From NCBI RefSeq assembly GCF_000164675.2, contig NC_015678.1, forward strand, positions 744,001 to 808,000: DNA of 64,000 nucleotides. Reading direction: 5' to 3'. The notes under the pieces were generated by a model that had not been told where the DNA came from, ran no database searches, and saw nothing but the letters and a program-made list of their open reading frames with translations. The stretch comes from Streptococcus parasanguinis ATCC 15912. Its GTDB lineage: Bacteria > Bacillota > Bacilli > Lactobacillales > Streptococcaceae. A program made the translations under genes and the position numbers. Within the stretch, counting starts at the first letter, position 1, and each line of letters opens with the position of its first letter. Positions 18,288 to 28,005 of this stretch are shown piece by piece.

Positions 18288-20699
18288 TTAGTGTTTCTTT
18301 CTTGGATAGACAAAAGATCCAAGGAAGGTTAAGAGGCTGATGCCCATGAGGGAGAGGAGATTCCCTGTTTGACCAGTCTTTGGCAATACCGATGAGGCAG
18401 GACTAGCAGATACACTTGCAGGAGCCTGAGCAGTGTCATGTGATACAGAAATCGGAGTGACTTGTGGACCATCAAGAGGGCTCAACTTTTCTTGCTTGCT
18501 AACAAGAACCTGTGTTCCAGTGTGACCAACCTCTACTGGTTGTGTCTGATGGGTTGGATCTTGAACTGGTGAAGTTGGAACTTGGGTTTCTGGTGTTGGC
18601 AATGGAGCAGGTGCTGGATAGAAGAGACCATGGCCAATGCGGTAGGCGTACTCTGTTTCCGACATTTTTCCATCTACAATTTTTGGAATATCCACCGGTA
18701 AGGTACCTAGATGTTCCTTGCCATTGAAGATGACTTCCACTCCTGCAGGAATATTAGGACCAAATGCATTGTCTGGTTTGAGGGATTCCGTTGGATCCAT
18801 TCCCTTATTTCCATAGACTGCCAAAATGGCTTTGGCTGCTGGATAGTTGGCTACATCATAAGGTTTAGAGATAGAAAGGACAGCTGCCTTCTTATGATTG
18901 GTATTGGCATAATTGACGATCTCTGTTGGGATCTTGGTCCGCCAGAAATCTTTATCCAGTTGCCCTTCATATCCGATCTCTGAAATGACTACGATGTGAG
19001 TTGCTTTCTCTAGGTCTTCTTTTAGACTATCAAGGGTGGATTCCTTAGTGAAGTTCTTGGCCACAAAGGAGGTATCTTTTGGAAGCACTCCGTCAGCAAT
19101 TAAGCGACGCATGCCCAAATTGAGTCCAGGAACTTCGTTTTCAAAAGCTCCTAAGAGTAAGACATGGTCCCCTGTTTGTACCTTAAATGGCAAGGTATTG
19201 TCTTCATTTTTTACAACCGTCACCGCTGCTGCTGCAATCTTGCGTTCCAAGTCACGGTTGAGGGTAGATCCGACTGCTTCTCCTGCTTTTTCAGCTGTCC
19301 GAGCACTTGGATCAAAATTCAAGACCCCACGTTTTTCTTTGAGGGTCAGAATCCGGCGAACCGACTCATTTAAGCGTTCTTCTGAGATGTCACCGGTTTG
19401 GACCGCATCTACCACTGCATTGACAATGGTATCAATCTTGGTCAAATCGGCTTTACTGCGAAGGGTCGTTGGCATCAAGACCAAATCAACTCCTGCTTTG
19501 ATGGCCATCTTCACAGCTTCCACCTCACCGAAGTTCTTAGCGATAGCATCCATTCCCATGGCATCGGAGACAATCACGCCCTTATAGCCGTATTTCTTCC
19601 GTACCAAGCCCGTTAAAATATCATCAGAGAGAGTCGCTGGAACATAGATTTTCTCACCCGTTTCTTTTGAAACGACCTGATCTTTTTCAATCTGCGGGTA
19701 TTGGATATGAGCCGTCATCAAGAGGTCTACGCCAGCATCCATGGCTTTTTTGAATGGAAGGAGTTCCAATTTTTCAAGCTCAGCAAGAGATTTATCCACC
19801 AAGGGGAGACCCGTATGCGAATCGACCGCCGTATCCCCATGACCTGGGAAATGCTTGGCTGCTACAGCCACATTGTAGTCCTGAATGCCTTTCATCATCG
19901 GAATACCCAAGTAGGCAACCCGGTTTGGATCAGATGAGAAGGAACGAAGCCCAATCACAGGGTTTTGAGGATTATTATTGGTATCTAGAACTGGAGCGAA
20001 GTCCACATTCAATCCTAGTGCAGAAAGTTCACGTCCGATGATTTGACCTGCTTCTTTCGCTAGTTTGGGATCATTGGTAGCCCCAATAGCCATATTACCA
20101 GGAAGGGCTGTACCCGTACCCAAGCGGTAGACGATCCCTCCTTCTTGGTCGATGGCTAACAATAGCGGAATCTTCCCGTTATTGGCTTTGTTTTCAATCG
20201 CTGCCTTTTGCATATCTTGCGTCAGAGCCAGAGTTTGCTTGGTCTCTTTTACGTTTTCAGCAAAAAGAATGACGCCTCCAAAATCATATTTATCAATCGC
20301 ATCTGCTACTTCAGCATTGACCTTGGTGAGATCCTGTGGTGACTCCTGATTAGCCTCCTGCCACTTACGGAAGTCCGGCATGATCATTTGAGTCACCTTT
20401 TGTTTGAGTGGCATGTTTTCAATCAGTTTTTCCACTTCAGGGGATGCCGTCTCAGTCGATGTTACCGTTGGGGAGGCAGCAGGAACAGCTGCACGGTCTG
20501 TTGAAGTCGGCGTTTCGGCCACTTCTCCCTGATTTTCTGTGGTGCTTTCTGGCGTTGGAGAAGCCACCACCTCTTCTACTGTTGCTGCCGGTTCATTGGC
20601 TTGATCCGACGCTTGAGCTGTGTCTGCTTTTGCTGTTTGAACGGATAATAGAGCAAAAGCCGTTAATAGGGCCGCAGATGGATAAATGATTTTTTTCAT
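18288..20699 (-). CDS. Cell-wall-anchored GH3 beta-N-acetylhexosaminidase
   Basis: This 803-residue surface enzyme has a signal peptide (about 1-25, ending AKA), a Ser/Thr/Pro/Glu-rich linker, a GH3 TIM barrel with the NagZ-type KHFPGHGDT motif (His as part of the acid-base dyad) and the nucleophile Asp in GVIVSDAMGM. A GH3 C-terminal domain, a Pro-rich wall spacer and an LPKTG sortase signal follow. It should release terminal GlcNAc from host glycans outside the cell. Its promoter carries a cre site, so it joins the neighbouring sugar genes in carbon control. The ATG has GGAGG at good distance. Confidence 0.9.
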   Translation of the reverse strand: MKKIIYPSAALLTAFALLSVQTAKADTAQASDQANEPAATVEEVVASPTPESTTENQGEVAETPTSTDRAAVPAASPTVTSTETASPEVEKLIENMPLKQKVTQMIMPDFRKWQEANQESPQDLTKVNAEVADAIDKYDFGGVILFAENVKETKQTLALTQDMQKAAIENKANNGKIPLLLAIDQEGGIVYRLGTGTALPGNMAIGATNDPKLAKEAGQIIGRELSALGLNVDFAPVLDTNNNPQNPVIGLRSFSSDPNRVAYLGIPMMKGIQDYNVAVAAKHFPGHGDTAVDSHTGLPLVDKSLAELEKLELLPFKKAMDAGVDLLMTAHIQYPQIEKDQVVSKETGEKIYVPATLSDDILTGLVRKKYGYKGVIVSDAMGMDAIAKNFGEVEAVKMAIKAGVDLVLMPTTLRSKADLTKIDTIVNAVVDAVQTGDISEERLNESVRRILTLKEKRGVLNFDPSARTAEKAGEAVGSTLNRDLERKIAAAAVTVVKNEDNTLPFKVQTGDHVLLLGAFENEVPGLNLGMRRLIADGVLPKDTSFVAKNFTKESTLDSLKEDLEKATHIVVISEIGYEGQLDKDFWRTKIPTEIVNYANTNHKKAAVLSISKPYDVANYPAAKAILAVYGNKGMDPTESLKPDNAFGPNIPAGVEVIFNGKEHLGTLPVDIPKIVDGKMSETEYAYRIGHGLFYPAPAPLPTPETQVPTSPVQDPTHQTQPVEVGHTGTQVLVSKQEKLSPLDGPQVTPISVSHDTAQAPASVSASPASSVLPKTGQTGNLLSLMGISLLTFLGSFVYPRKKH

Positions 20700-20726
20700 A
20701 AAGCGACCTCCTTTCTTTCAATAGAT

Positions 20727-20763
20727 ATTGTACCATTGTTTTATAGTTTTGCAAACGGTTTCA
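20727..20763 (-). promoter_or_regulatory. GH3 promoter with overlapping cre site
   Basis: Minus-strand -35 TTGCAA (20749-20754), 16-base spacer and extended -10 TGGTACAAT (-10 hexamer 20727-20732). The site TGCAAACGGTTTCA (20750-20763, read on plus) overlaps the -35 and fits the cre consensus except at one position. Confidence 0.7.
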
Positions 20764-20775
20764 GTTATTCGTCAT

Positions 20776-20826
20776 AAAAAGACCTCTTAAGTAGATTTTG
20801 GTCATTTACCCTGTCTACTTAAGAGG
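20776..20826 (-). terminator. Strong terminator of the downstream alpha-galactosidase gene
   Basis: A 13-bp perfect stem CCTCTTAAGTAGA / TCTACTTAAGAGG with an 18-base loop is followed by a T run on the minus strand. Confidence 0.9.
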
Positions 20827-20857
20827 CATTCTATCAATAGATACTCGCTTTTTTTGA

Positions 20858-23080
20858 TTATTTTACTTCTTCAAAAACCCAAATGTGAGAGTCAAAATCA
20901 CGACTCAGTTTCTCTTGATTTAAAGGCTGGCCACAGGAAGCGTCTGAAAGACTAAAGCCTGCTAACATCAGTTCTGCACCACTATACTGTTTCCCATCCA
21001 CTTCATAGAGAGCGTCTGCCTTCAGTCCTTGAAGATACACACGATCATAGGCACGGTTCACTTCGTTTAATAGCTTATACTGAGCCAGAATCACTCGGGA
21101 ACGATTTTGACTGACAACCGACCATACGACTTGATTTGAGTCAAAAGGAGAGCGCAAACGGTAAAAATTTCCTTGATGAATCAGGGATCGCTCTTTTTTG
21201 TAAAAGTCAATTTGTTCTTTTACGATTTCCTTCTCAGCCTGCGTCAGCTCAGCTAGATCCAACTCGTAACCAAAGACCCCAAAATAAGCGACATTTCCCC
21301 TTGTCGTAAGCGGTGTGATCCGATTGGTTTGGTGGTTAGGGACAATGGACACATGTGCTCCCATCGTCGAGAGTGGATAAACTAGACTAGTTCCGTATTG
21401 GATCTTAAGCCGTTCAACGGCATCTGTATCATCACTGGTCCAAGTTTGAGGTGCATAATAAAGCAAACCTGGATCAAATCTACCGCCTCCTGAAGCACAA
21501 GATTCAAAGAGAATAGAAGGGAATGCTGTCGTTAAACGATCATATAAGTGGTATAATCCAAGAACATAACGATGAAACACTTCTCCTTGCTGCTCTGGAG
21601 CCAAGGATTTAGAAAAGACATCCGTAAGCGGACGGTTCATATCCCACTTAATATAGTCTAATTTTGTCTCTTCAATCACCCGTGCCATTTGTTCATAAAT
21701 GGCATCTACTACTTCTTCACGACTAAAATCTAAGACAAATTGATTTCGTCCATGACGTGGGGAATGACCTGCTACTTCTAGGATCCAGTCCGGATGTGTA
21801 CGATAAAGATCGCTATCTTTGTTGACCATTTCCGGTTCAAACCAAAGGCCGAATTTCAAGCCCATATCATGAATTTTCTCTGATAAAGCCCCGATTGTGT
21901 CTGGAAATCGCTCGCGATTGGCAACCCAATCTCCAAGACCCGTTCGATCATTGGTTCGTTTTCCAAACCAGCCGTCATCTAAGACAAATAATTCGACGCC
22001 AACTTCTTTGGCATTTTGCGCAATCCTGAGCAGTTTTTCCTGATCAAAATCAAAGTAAGTTGCTTCCCAATTATTGAGTAGAATCGGCCGCTCCTTATCT
22101 CGCCATTCTCCCCTAGCTAGACGGGTACGATAAAGACGATGGAAAGTTTGACTCATATCGTTTAAACCATTTCTACTGTATACCAGAACTGCTTCTGGAC
22201 TTGTAAAGCTAGCACCAGGGTCTAATTTCCAACAAAATTGGAAGGGATTGATTCCCACTTGAAGGCGGGTGACATCGAAGGTATCCACTTCTGCTTGAAG
22301 AAGGAAATTTCCTGAGTAAATCAGGCTGAGTCCAATAACCTCCCCCTGATTCTCGGTGGTTTCAGGTCGTTTTAGAGCAATGAAAGGATTGTGCAGATGA
22401 CTAGAGATTCCACGGGTTGATTCAATCGATTGGATTCCTTGACGTAACAAGGTGGAATGAATGTGCCTTTCACGAGCCCACGCTCCAGAAAGCTGTATCA
22501 TCTCATAGTTTCGATCAGGTAGGTCTAAAGAAAGACTGGTGACTCCTTCAATAGAAAGGGGCCTTGAGCCTTGATTGTTGATCAGGTGACTTCTCGTTAT
22601 CACAGGGAAGTCTCGGAAAATACTATACTGAATACTCACTTCCACACCCGACACCGAATCGATCAGATTCACTTGCAAGGTCTGGCATTCATCCTCGTTT
22701 TCAACATAAGTTGCTGGTAAACCTTCTAATCTTGGTTTTCCCTTTAAAATTACATGATCTTTATAGATAAAATCTGTCAGCCGAGAACCATTTTCAAAAG
22801 ACAGTTCCAAGGCAGGATGGCGAAAATCTGTCGCCCCATACTCTGGAAATTCTTGCTGCAAGTGTTCAAGTGAATACAGAAGATCCCCTTCTTGCCGGTA
22901 AGTGGTCATTGGGCGGTGCTTCATTTCCACCAAATGACGATAATCCCCTTCTGGCAAGGTCGGTCCATAATAAAGATGGAGCAACTTCCCATCATGGGAA
23001 ATCATAAAGATATAAGAAATAAAATCATTTCGCAGATGAAACTGCTTGTATGTTTCCTGGTAGAAAATGAGGTCCCTCAT
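20858..23080 (-). CDS. Alpha-galactosidase (GH36), second paralog
   Basis: About 740 residues of GH36 type. It has [23 protein letters not shown], the nucleophile Asp in [11 protein letters not shown] and the acid/base Asp in TSDDTDAVERL, plus the ESCASGGGRFD loop. It cleaves terminal alpha-galactose from raffinose-type sugars in the cytoplasm (no signal). The ATG at 23080 has AAGGA five bases upstream; a further 12 codons of open frame lack a site. It lies 225 bases after gtfA, in the same direction as the msm operon, and the gap shows no clear promoter or terminator. A full paralog (28006-30168) heads the msm operon, so the two may differ in substrate. Confidence 0.92.
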   Translation of the reverse strand: MRDLIFYQETYKQFHLRNDFISYIFMISHDGKLLHLYYGPTLPEGDYRHLVEMKHRPMTTYRQEGDLLYSLEHLQQEFPEYGATDFRHPALELSFENGSRLTDFIYKDHVILKGKPRLEGLPATYVENEDECQTLQVNLIDSVSGVEVSIQYSIFRDFPVITRSHLINNQGSRPLSIEGVTSLSLDLPDRNYEMIQLSGAWARERHIHSTLLRQGIQSIESTRGISSHLHNPFIALKRPETTENQGEVIGLSLIYSGNFLLQAEVDTFDVTRLQVGINPFQFCWKLDPGASFTSPEAVLVYSRNGLNDMSQTFHRLYRTRLARGEWRDKERPILLNNWEATYFDFDQEKLLRIAQNAKEVGVELFVLDDGWFGKRTNDRTGLGDWVANRERFPDTIGALSEKIHDMGLKFGLWFEPEMVNKDSDLYRTHPDWILEVAGHSPRHGRNQFVLDFSREEVVDAIYEQMARVIEETKLDYIKWDMNRPLTDVFSKSLAPEQQGEVFHRYVLGLYHLYDRLTTAFPSILFESCASGGGRFDPGLLYYAPQTWTSDDTDAVERLKIQYGTSLVYPLSTMGAHVSIVPNHQTNRITPLTTRGNVAYFGVFGYELDLAELTQAEKEIVKEQIDFYKKERSLIHQGNFYRLRSPFDSNQVVWSVVSQNRSRVILAQYKLLNEVNRAYDRVYLQGLKADALYEVDGKQYSGAELMLAGFSLSDASCGQPLNQEKLSRDFDSHIWVFEEVK

Positions 23081-23305
23081 ATTTATCCTTTCTTGTATCA
23101 GAGTTCCTAGTATCATACGAGGCTATTAAGACAGATAGAGACAGAATTTGCGAAGATCAAAGTAGATCTTGAATGATCAGACCCTGACAAGGTCAAAGTT
23201 ACAAAAGGATTACTTGCAGGGTAGATAGGCTACTAGAAAGGTCTGCCAAATCCTTTGTTTTAAAAATATTGGAGAAAAACTGTCTCGCCCTGACTTCAAT
23301 CGTTT

Positions 23306-24748
23306 TTAAAACACCATTTCTTGACCATTTTCTGTCACTTGGTAAGTGCCCTCAGCAAGATCAATTCGGGCTACTGCTGTGACAGTCTGGTCTTTGTTTT
23401 GGCGCGTGATGACAATGGTATGATCATCTGGTGTTTCCACCTCAATGCTTCCTTCTAGGTCAAAAGCTTGCGAGTTATTCCGGAAACTAAAGAGCTTGAG
23501 AAGTGATTGCACGACTGGCCGCTCTACTTCTTGCGCAATTTCTTCGTTGCTGTAGTAATGACGGTTGATATTGCGGCCTTCTTTGGTGTTTTCTAAAAGT
23601 TCCAAATCATTCTTCCCAGCTAGGAATCCAACATAATAAACCTGTGGAATACCTGGTGCAAAGGCTTGAATTAAACGGGCTAGGAAGTACTTGCGATCAT
23701 CATCTCCGAGAGCTGAATAGTAGGTCGAATTGATTTGGTAGATGTCCAAGTTGTTGTATTCTGCTGTTGAATATTTGCGTTTAACATTTGCCCCAACCTT
23801 ATAAAGCTCATTTGAAGCATAGTCAATCTCTTCATCTGTCAAGATATCCTTGACATCAACCACCCCAATTCCATCATGGGTATCCAGCGTCGTGAACTGC
23901 TTCATCGGACTCATCTTCAACCACTTGGCAAGGCGATCCACTTTTGAACTATAGAGGCTATAGAGGGTCACCATTGGAAGCGCGAAGTCATAGACATAAT
24001 AATCGTGGTCAGCAATCTTAAACTGGATGGAATAGTGCTCATGAATCTCTGGAAGAAGCTCAGCACCGTAGCCTGCCGCCATATCGCGTACCTTATCCAA
24101 CAAATCCCAAATATCTGGTTCCACAAAGAAATCATTGGTGTCCAATTTCTTCACCGCATAGGCAAAGGCGTCCAAACGAATGAGGTCACAGCCATTGCTT
24201 GCCAGGTGTTCGATGGTCTTGCGAATAAAGTCCATGGTCACTTCCTTGGTCACGTCTAGGTCAATCTGCTCTTCCCCGAAAGTATTCCAGAGATGCTCGG
24301 TCGTCCCATCCGCAAAAGTGATGGCTTGCTTGGGAGCTCGGTCTTTGCGCTTATAAATCAAATCTACATCTGCTTGAGTTGGGCGATTCTCTGGCCAGAA
24401 CTTGTCCCAGTTGAGAAAGAGATCCTTATAGGCACTTTGGTCATGCTTTTCCTGGTAGTCCTTGTAGTATTTAGACTGACGGGAAATGTGATTGATCATA
24501 AAGTCAAACATAAGATAATACTTGTCACCCAAGCGTTTGACATCTTCCCAATCTCCAAAGGCTGGATCCACTTGGTCATAGTCCACAGGCGCAAAGCCAC
24601 GGTCACCAGTTGATGGGAAAAATGGCAAGAGGTGAACCCCACCTACTGCATCTCCAAAATGTTTCTCCAGATTTTCATAGAGATCCTTAAGGTTATTTCC
24701 TAAGCTATCTGAGTAAGTAATTAACATGGTTTTGTTTTGAATTGGCAT
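23306..24748 (-). CDS. gtfA: Sucrose phosphorylase
   Basis: This 480-residue GH13 enzyme has the expected length. The catalytic nucleophile is Asp193 (LIRLDAFAY), the acid/base Glu234 (LLPEIHEHY), and the transition-state Asp lies in TLDTHDGIG. It splits sucrose with phosphate to glucose-1-phosphate and fructose in the cytoplasm. In the msm locus it handles the sucrose left when alpha-galactosidase trims raffinose. A hairpin lies just before its ribosome site, and about 250 bases separate it from msmG. Confidence 0.95.
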   Translation of the reverse strand: MPIQNKTMLITYSDSLGNNLKDLYENLEKHFGDAVGGVHLLPFFPSTGDRGFAPVDYDQVDPAFGDWEDVKRLGDKYYLMFDFMINHISRQSKYYKDYQEKHDQSAYKDLFLNWDKFWPENRPTQADVDLIYKRKDRAPKQAITFADGTTEHLWNTFGEEQIDLDVTKEVTMDFIRKTIEHLASNGCDLIRLDAFAYAVKKLDTNDFFVEPDIWDLLDKVRDMAAGYGAELLPEIHEHYSIQFKIADHDYYVYDFALPMVTLYSLYSSKVDRLAKWLKMSPMKQFTTLDTHDGIGVVDVKDILTDEEIDYASNELYKVGANVKRKYSTAEYNNLDIYQINSTYYSALGDDDRKYFLARLIQAFAPGIPQVYYVGFLAGKNDLELLENTKEGRNINRHYYSNEEIAQEVERPVVQSLLKLFSFRNNSQAFDLEGSIEVETPDDHTIVITRQNKDQTVTAVARIDLAEGTYQVTENGQEMVF

Positions 24749-24771
24749 AATGGTTTCCTTTTCTTTTTTTT

Positions 24772-24801
24772 GAAAGCCAAGTCTTAGGAGACCTGGCTTT
24801 C
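24772..24801. other. Hairpin just upstream of the gtfA ribosome site
   Basis: GAAAGCCAAGTC / GACCTGGCTTTC pairs over 12 positions with one mismatch. In the msm transcript it lies about 20 bases before the gtfA start codon and is followed by A, not T. It therefore looks more like a stabiliser or processing point than a terminator for minus-strand genes. Confidence 0.55.
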
Positions 24802-24847
24802 TTGAGTTTTTCTATTTTAAAATTGCTTCCTAGGATACGATTTAAAT

Positions 24848-24998
24848 CAGCAAGCTGAATCGTCCCTTTGTATCTGGAATTGAACACGGGACTAATTTCT
24901 TAGGAAAAAAGATAAATCTCCTTGTGTGCAAGCACACTATGTCGATTTCCTATTTTTCTACAGAAATTTTCAGCAAGCTGAATCGTCCCTTTGTATCT
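24848..24998. repeat. Pair of 28-bp direct repeats between msmG and gtfA
   Basis: An identical 28-base unit beginning CAGCAAGCTGAATCGTCCC occurs at 24848-24875 and 24971-24998, 123 bases apart. The unit's CGTCCCTTTGTATCT and the adjoining GGAATTGAACACGGG resemble parts of the 330-bp repeat copies A and B. The space between holds a small hairpin (GTGTGCAAGCACAC). Confidence 0.7.
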
Positions 24999-25004
24999 TA
25001 TTTC

Positions 25005-25838
25005 TTATTTCACTGCGCCGTTGCTCATTCCTGCGATGATATGGCGTTGGAAGAAGAGATAGACAATGGTGATACTGATAATGCCGACAACGTAGGAAGC
25101 AAAGCTTGGTCCGTAGTCGTTGAAATATTGGCCTGCATAGTTGTATTGGAACAAAGGCAAGGTCCACATTTTGGAATCCCGGTTCAAGACAAGGAGTGGC
25201 AACATGAAGTCATTCCAGAACCAAAGAGCATTGATAATCATGGTTGTCGCATGCATGGGTTTCATCATTGGGAAGATGATACGGAAATAAGTTGTAAATT
25301 TATTAGCCCCATCGATCTCTGCTGCTTCATCCAAACTTTCTGGAATAGAGATTTTGATATACCCTACATAGAGAAAGAGGGTCTGTGGAATCGCATAGGT
25401 CAAGTAGAGCAAGATCAAACCAAAGGTGTTAGCTAAACCGAGTTTACTCATCATAACCGTAATCGGAATCATGATGACTTGGAAAGGTACGAAAATCCCA
25501 AGGATCAAGAGGGTGTACATGATGGTAAAGGCTTTTCTCTTACTCATATTGCGTGCGATGGAGTAGGCCGCCATAGGAATAAAGATCATCACAGCAAGTA
25601 AAGACAAGACAGTGATGACAACAGAGTTCCAATAATAGCCTCCAATGCCATCAGCTAAGAGACGGCTAAAGTTGTCCCATGTGAAGTTGGTTGGAAATCC
25701 AAAGAAATTATCTACAATATCTTTGGTGGGTTTGAAGGAACTAAAGAGGGTGGCAAGGAGTGGCACTAAAATCAGAACCGATCCTAGAATCAATAGAATA
25801 TATTTGCCAATCAAGGCTTTTCTTTCATCTTGTTTCAT
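25005..25838 (-). CDS. msmG: Multiple-sugar ABC transporter permease
   Basis: A 277-residue MalG-type permease with six membrane helices. The EAA motif (ESLDEAAEIDGANKFTTYFRIIFPMMKP), which docks the ATPase, is in the second half. It forms the channel for raffinose, melibiose and related sugars with MsmF. The ATG at 25838 has AGGAG seven bases upstream; the eight extra codons of open frame are ignored. No ATPase gene is in the cluster, so a shared MsmK-type ATPase encoded elsewhere is expected. Confidence 0.93.
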   Translation of the reverse strand: MKQDERKALIGKYILLILGSVLILVPLLATLFSSFKPTKDIVDNFFGFPTNFTWDNFSRLLADGIGGYYWNSVVITVLSLLAVMIFIPMAAYSIARNMSKRKAFTIMYTLLILGIFVPFQVIMIPITVMMSKLGLANTFGLILLYLTYAIPQTLFLYVGYIKISIPESLDEAAEIDGANKFTTYFRIIFPMMKPMHATTMIINALWFWNDFMLPLLVLNRDSKMWTLPLFQYNYAGQYFNDYGPSFASYVVGIISITIVYLFFQRHIIAGMSNGAVK

Positions 25839-25851
25839 CGTGCTTCTCCTC

Positions 25852-26718
25852 TTAAATTTCAAATTTCTTAGATACTCTCAATTGGATGATAGAAATCACT
25901 ACAATCAAGAAGAACAAGATTACGGCAATGGCATTGGCATAACCGAATTGGTTGTTTTTAAAGGCGTAGTTATAAACCAAGAGCCCAAGGGAGGTTGTGG
26001 CATTGTTTGGACCACCACCAGTCATGGCAAAGACTTGGTCAAAGGCGGTAAGCCCACCTTTTAGGGCTAGGATAAAGACCATAGAGACACTTGGTAGCAA
26101 GTAAGGCAATTCAATATTCCAGAAGACTTGCTTGCTAGTCGCTCCATCGATTCTTGCTGCTTCTGTAATTTCAGTTGGGATAGATTGCAGACCAGCTAGG
26201 AAGATAATGATGGGCATGGCCACACCTTGCCAAAGAAGGACAAAGACAGCCGCAAAGATCGCTCCCCACTTAGTCCCTAAAAGACTGGTTTGAAGAAACT
26301 CAATATGAAGGGCATTCCCAATCGCTGGTAGACCGTAGTTGAAGACTTGTTTGAAGATCAACGCCACTGTCAAACCAGACAAAACAGCTGGGAAGAAGAA
26401 CCAAGCACGGAAGAAGGTTTGGCCTTTGATTTTAGAGTTCAAAACACGCGCAATGAAGATCCCAAGGGCAATCTCACCAACTACCATAGCAATCGTGATG
26501 ATCGCAGTAAAGCCAATAGCATTCATGAATTTTGGATCCATAAAGAGGAGCTTAAAGTTGTTCAAGCCAACAAATTTGTAGTTATAGGTCAAACCTGTCC
26601 AGTTGGTAAAACTGTAAAAGGCTCCTTGAAACATTGGCACATAGAAGAAAATTGCTTGTAATAAGAGGGGAATGACCACAAAAGCCCATGCCCAATATTT
26701 TTGTAATACTTTTTTCAT
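25852..26718 (-). CDS. msmF: Multiple-sugar ABC transporter permease
   Basis: A 288-residue MalF-type permease with six membrane helices. The EAA motif is ITEAARIDGATSKQVFWNIELPYLLP. It partners MsmG. The ATG at 26718 is preferred over an in-frame codon eight residues up; a GGAG/GAGAG stretch precedes it. It is 13 bases from msmE and 13 from msmG, a tight operon. Confidence 0.93.
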   Translation of the reverse strand: MKKVLQKYWAWAFVVIPLLLQAIFFYVPMFQGAFYSFTNWTGLTYNYKFVGLNNFKLLFMDPKFMNAIGFTAIITIAMVVGEIALGIFIARVLNSKIKGQTFFRAWFFFPAVLSGLTVALIFKQVFNYGLPAIGNALHIEFLQTSLLGTKWGAIFAAVFVLLWQGVAMPIIIFLAGLQSIPTEITEAARIDGATSKQVFWNIELPYLLPSVSMVFILALKGGLTAFDQVFAMTGGGPNNATTSLGLLVYNYAFKNNQFGYANAIAVILFFLIVVISIIQLRVSKKFEI

Positions 26719-26731
26719 CGTCTCTCTACTC

Positions 26732-27991
26732 CTAATCCACATCCGCTTTCATCGGGTTAAAGAAGGCATTCAAATCATTAACCATTCCTTGTTTATCACC
26801 TGTCAAGACATAGTTCATCGTCAAGGTATGGAAGTCTGCTTCACTGGTCCAGTATTGTTGCAACCACACCAAGTGACGATCCGTAAAGGCATATTTGGTC
26901 ATCCCAGCAAGCGGTGAATCCTCTCCTGCTTGTTTGACCCCTTCGATCGCTGTTGGAGATCCGTCCACATCATAGTACTTTTGCATGACTTCTGGACGGG
27001 TCATGTATTCCACAAAGGCATTGGCTTCTTTTGGATGTTTGGTAGTAGCTGAGATAGACCATGCTAAGTCTCCCGCACCAACGGTTAAGCTTTGTCCTTT
27101 TTCTTTCCCTGGAATCATGAAGGTCCCAATCTTAAATTTCGGTTTTTGTTCATTGATCGCTGTAATGGCCCAAGACCCATTTGGTGTCATGAGGACATCC
27201 CCACGCGCGAAGGCTCCGATAACGTCTGTATAACCTGCACCTTCCCAGTTCTTTTGCTTAGAACCTTTAATGCGAAGGATATCCATGACCTTGATGTCAT
27301 CCTTCATAATCGGATCAGACAATTTAATGGAATTTGGTTGAGAATAACGAAGATATTGGTTGGCTTCTTTTCCTCCACCGGCTGCTGTCGCAAAGGCTAA
27401 TTGATTGTAACCATTGAGGGTCCAAGCATCTGCTCCTGCAATCCCAAATGGAGTTTGTCCTTTGGCAACAATGTCTTTTACTAACTGTTCGAACTCTTCC
27501 CAAGTTTCAGGAACCTTCAAGCCCAATTCTTCGAATTTATCTTTGTTGTAGTAAATTCCATAAGCGTTGGCTGTAAAGGGAACGTTGTAGACTTTTCCGT
27601 TGACTGCATATTTTTCAGCGTAGCCGTTTTTCACGCGTTTGAGATAATCTTTATTGCTCAAATCTTCGAAGACACCCGCTTTTGCCCATTCTTGCAATTC
27701 GATGGACTGTGGGTAAATATTGACCACATCTGGCACATCTCCTGCGAGGACACGTGTTTTCAATACTTCACCAGCGTTCGGTACATTGACGACTTTGACC
27801 TTGACCTTTGGGTTTTCCTTTTCAAAATCACGCGCGATTTCTTCCAAGGTTTTGGTCATTTCTTTTTTCTGGTTGAAATACTCGATGGTCACTGTGCCAT
27901 CCGCAGATTTACCATCGTTGGAGCAAGCACCGAGCCCAAACAAGGCTAGGCCTGTAGTCGCAAGAAGTCCGATTTTTTTATACCATTTCAT
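26732..27991 (-). CDS. msmE: Multiple-sugar-binding lipoprotein
   Basis: A 419-residue extracellular sugar receptor. The lipobox GLGAC places the lipid-bearing Cys at residue 23. The mature part has the SBP_bac_1 fold, with PDVVNIYPQS and FARGDVLMTPNGSWAI segments. It captures alpha-galactosides and isomaltooligosaccharide-type sugars for MsmFG. It lies directly behind aga, as in the S. mutans msm and S. pneumoniae raf operons. Confidence 0.94.
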   Translation of the reverse strand: MKWYKKIGLLATTGLALFGLGACSNDGKSADGTVTIEYFNQKKEMTKTLEEIARDFEKENPKVKVKVVNVPNAGEVLKTRVLAGDVPDVVNIYPQSIELQEWAKAGVFEDLSNKDYLKRVKNGYAEKYAVNGKVYNVPFTANAYGIYYNKDKFEELGLKVPETWEEFEQLVKDIVAKGQTPFGIAGADAWTLNGYNQLAFATAAGGGKEANQYLRYSQPNSIKLSDPIMKDDIKVMDILRIKGSKQKNWEGAGYTDVIGAFARGDVLMTPNGSWAITAINEQKPKFKIGTFMIPGKEKGQSLTVGAGDLAWSISATTKHPKEANAFVEYMTRPEVMQKYYDVDGSPTAIEGVKQAGEDSPLAGMTKYAFTDRHLVWLQQYWTSEADFHTLTMNYVLTGDKQGMVNDLNAFFNPMKADVD

Positions 27992-28005
27992 TTGGCTGTC
28001 TCCTT

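Noticed and set aside
23081..23305. A promoter or terminator between gtfA and the second alpha-galactosidase
   Set aside because: Only a weak TATGAT and a poor GACC/GGTC hairpin are visible; neither is convincing.
24848..24998. Direct repeats as a CRISPR array
   Set aside because: Only two units 123 bases apart, no cas genes nearby and no regular spacers.
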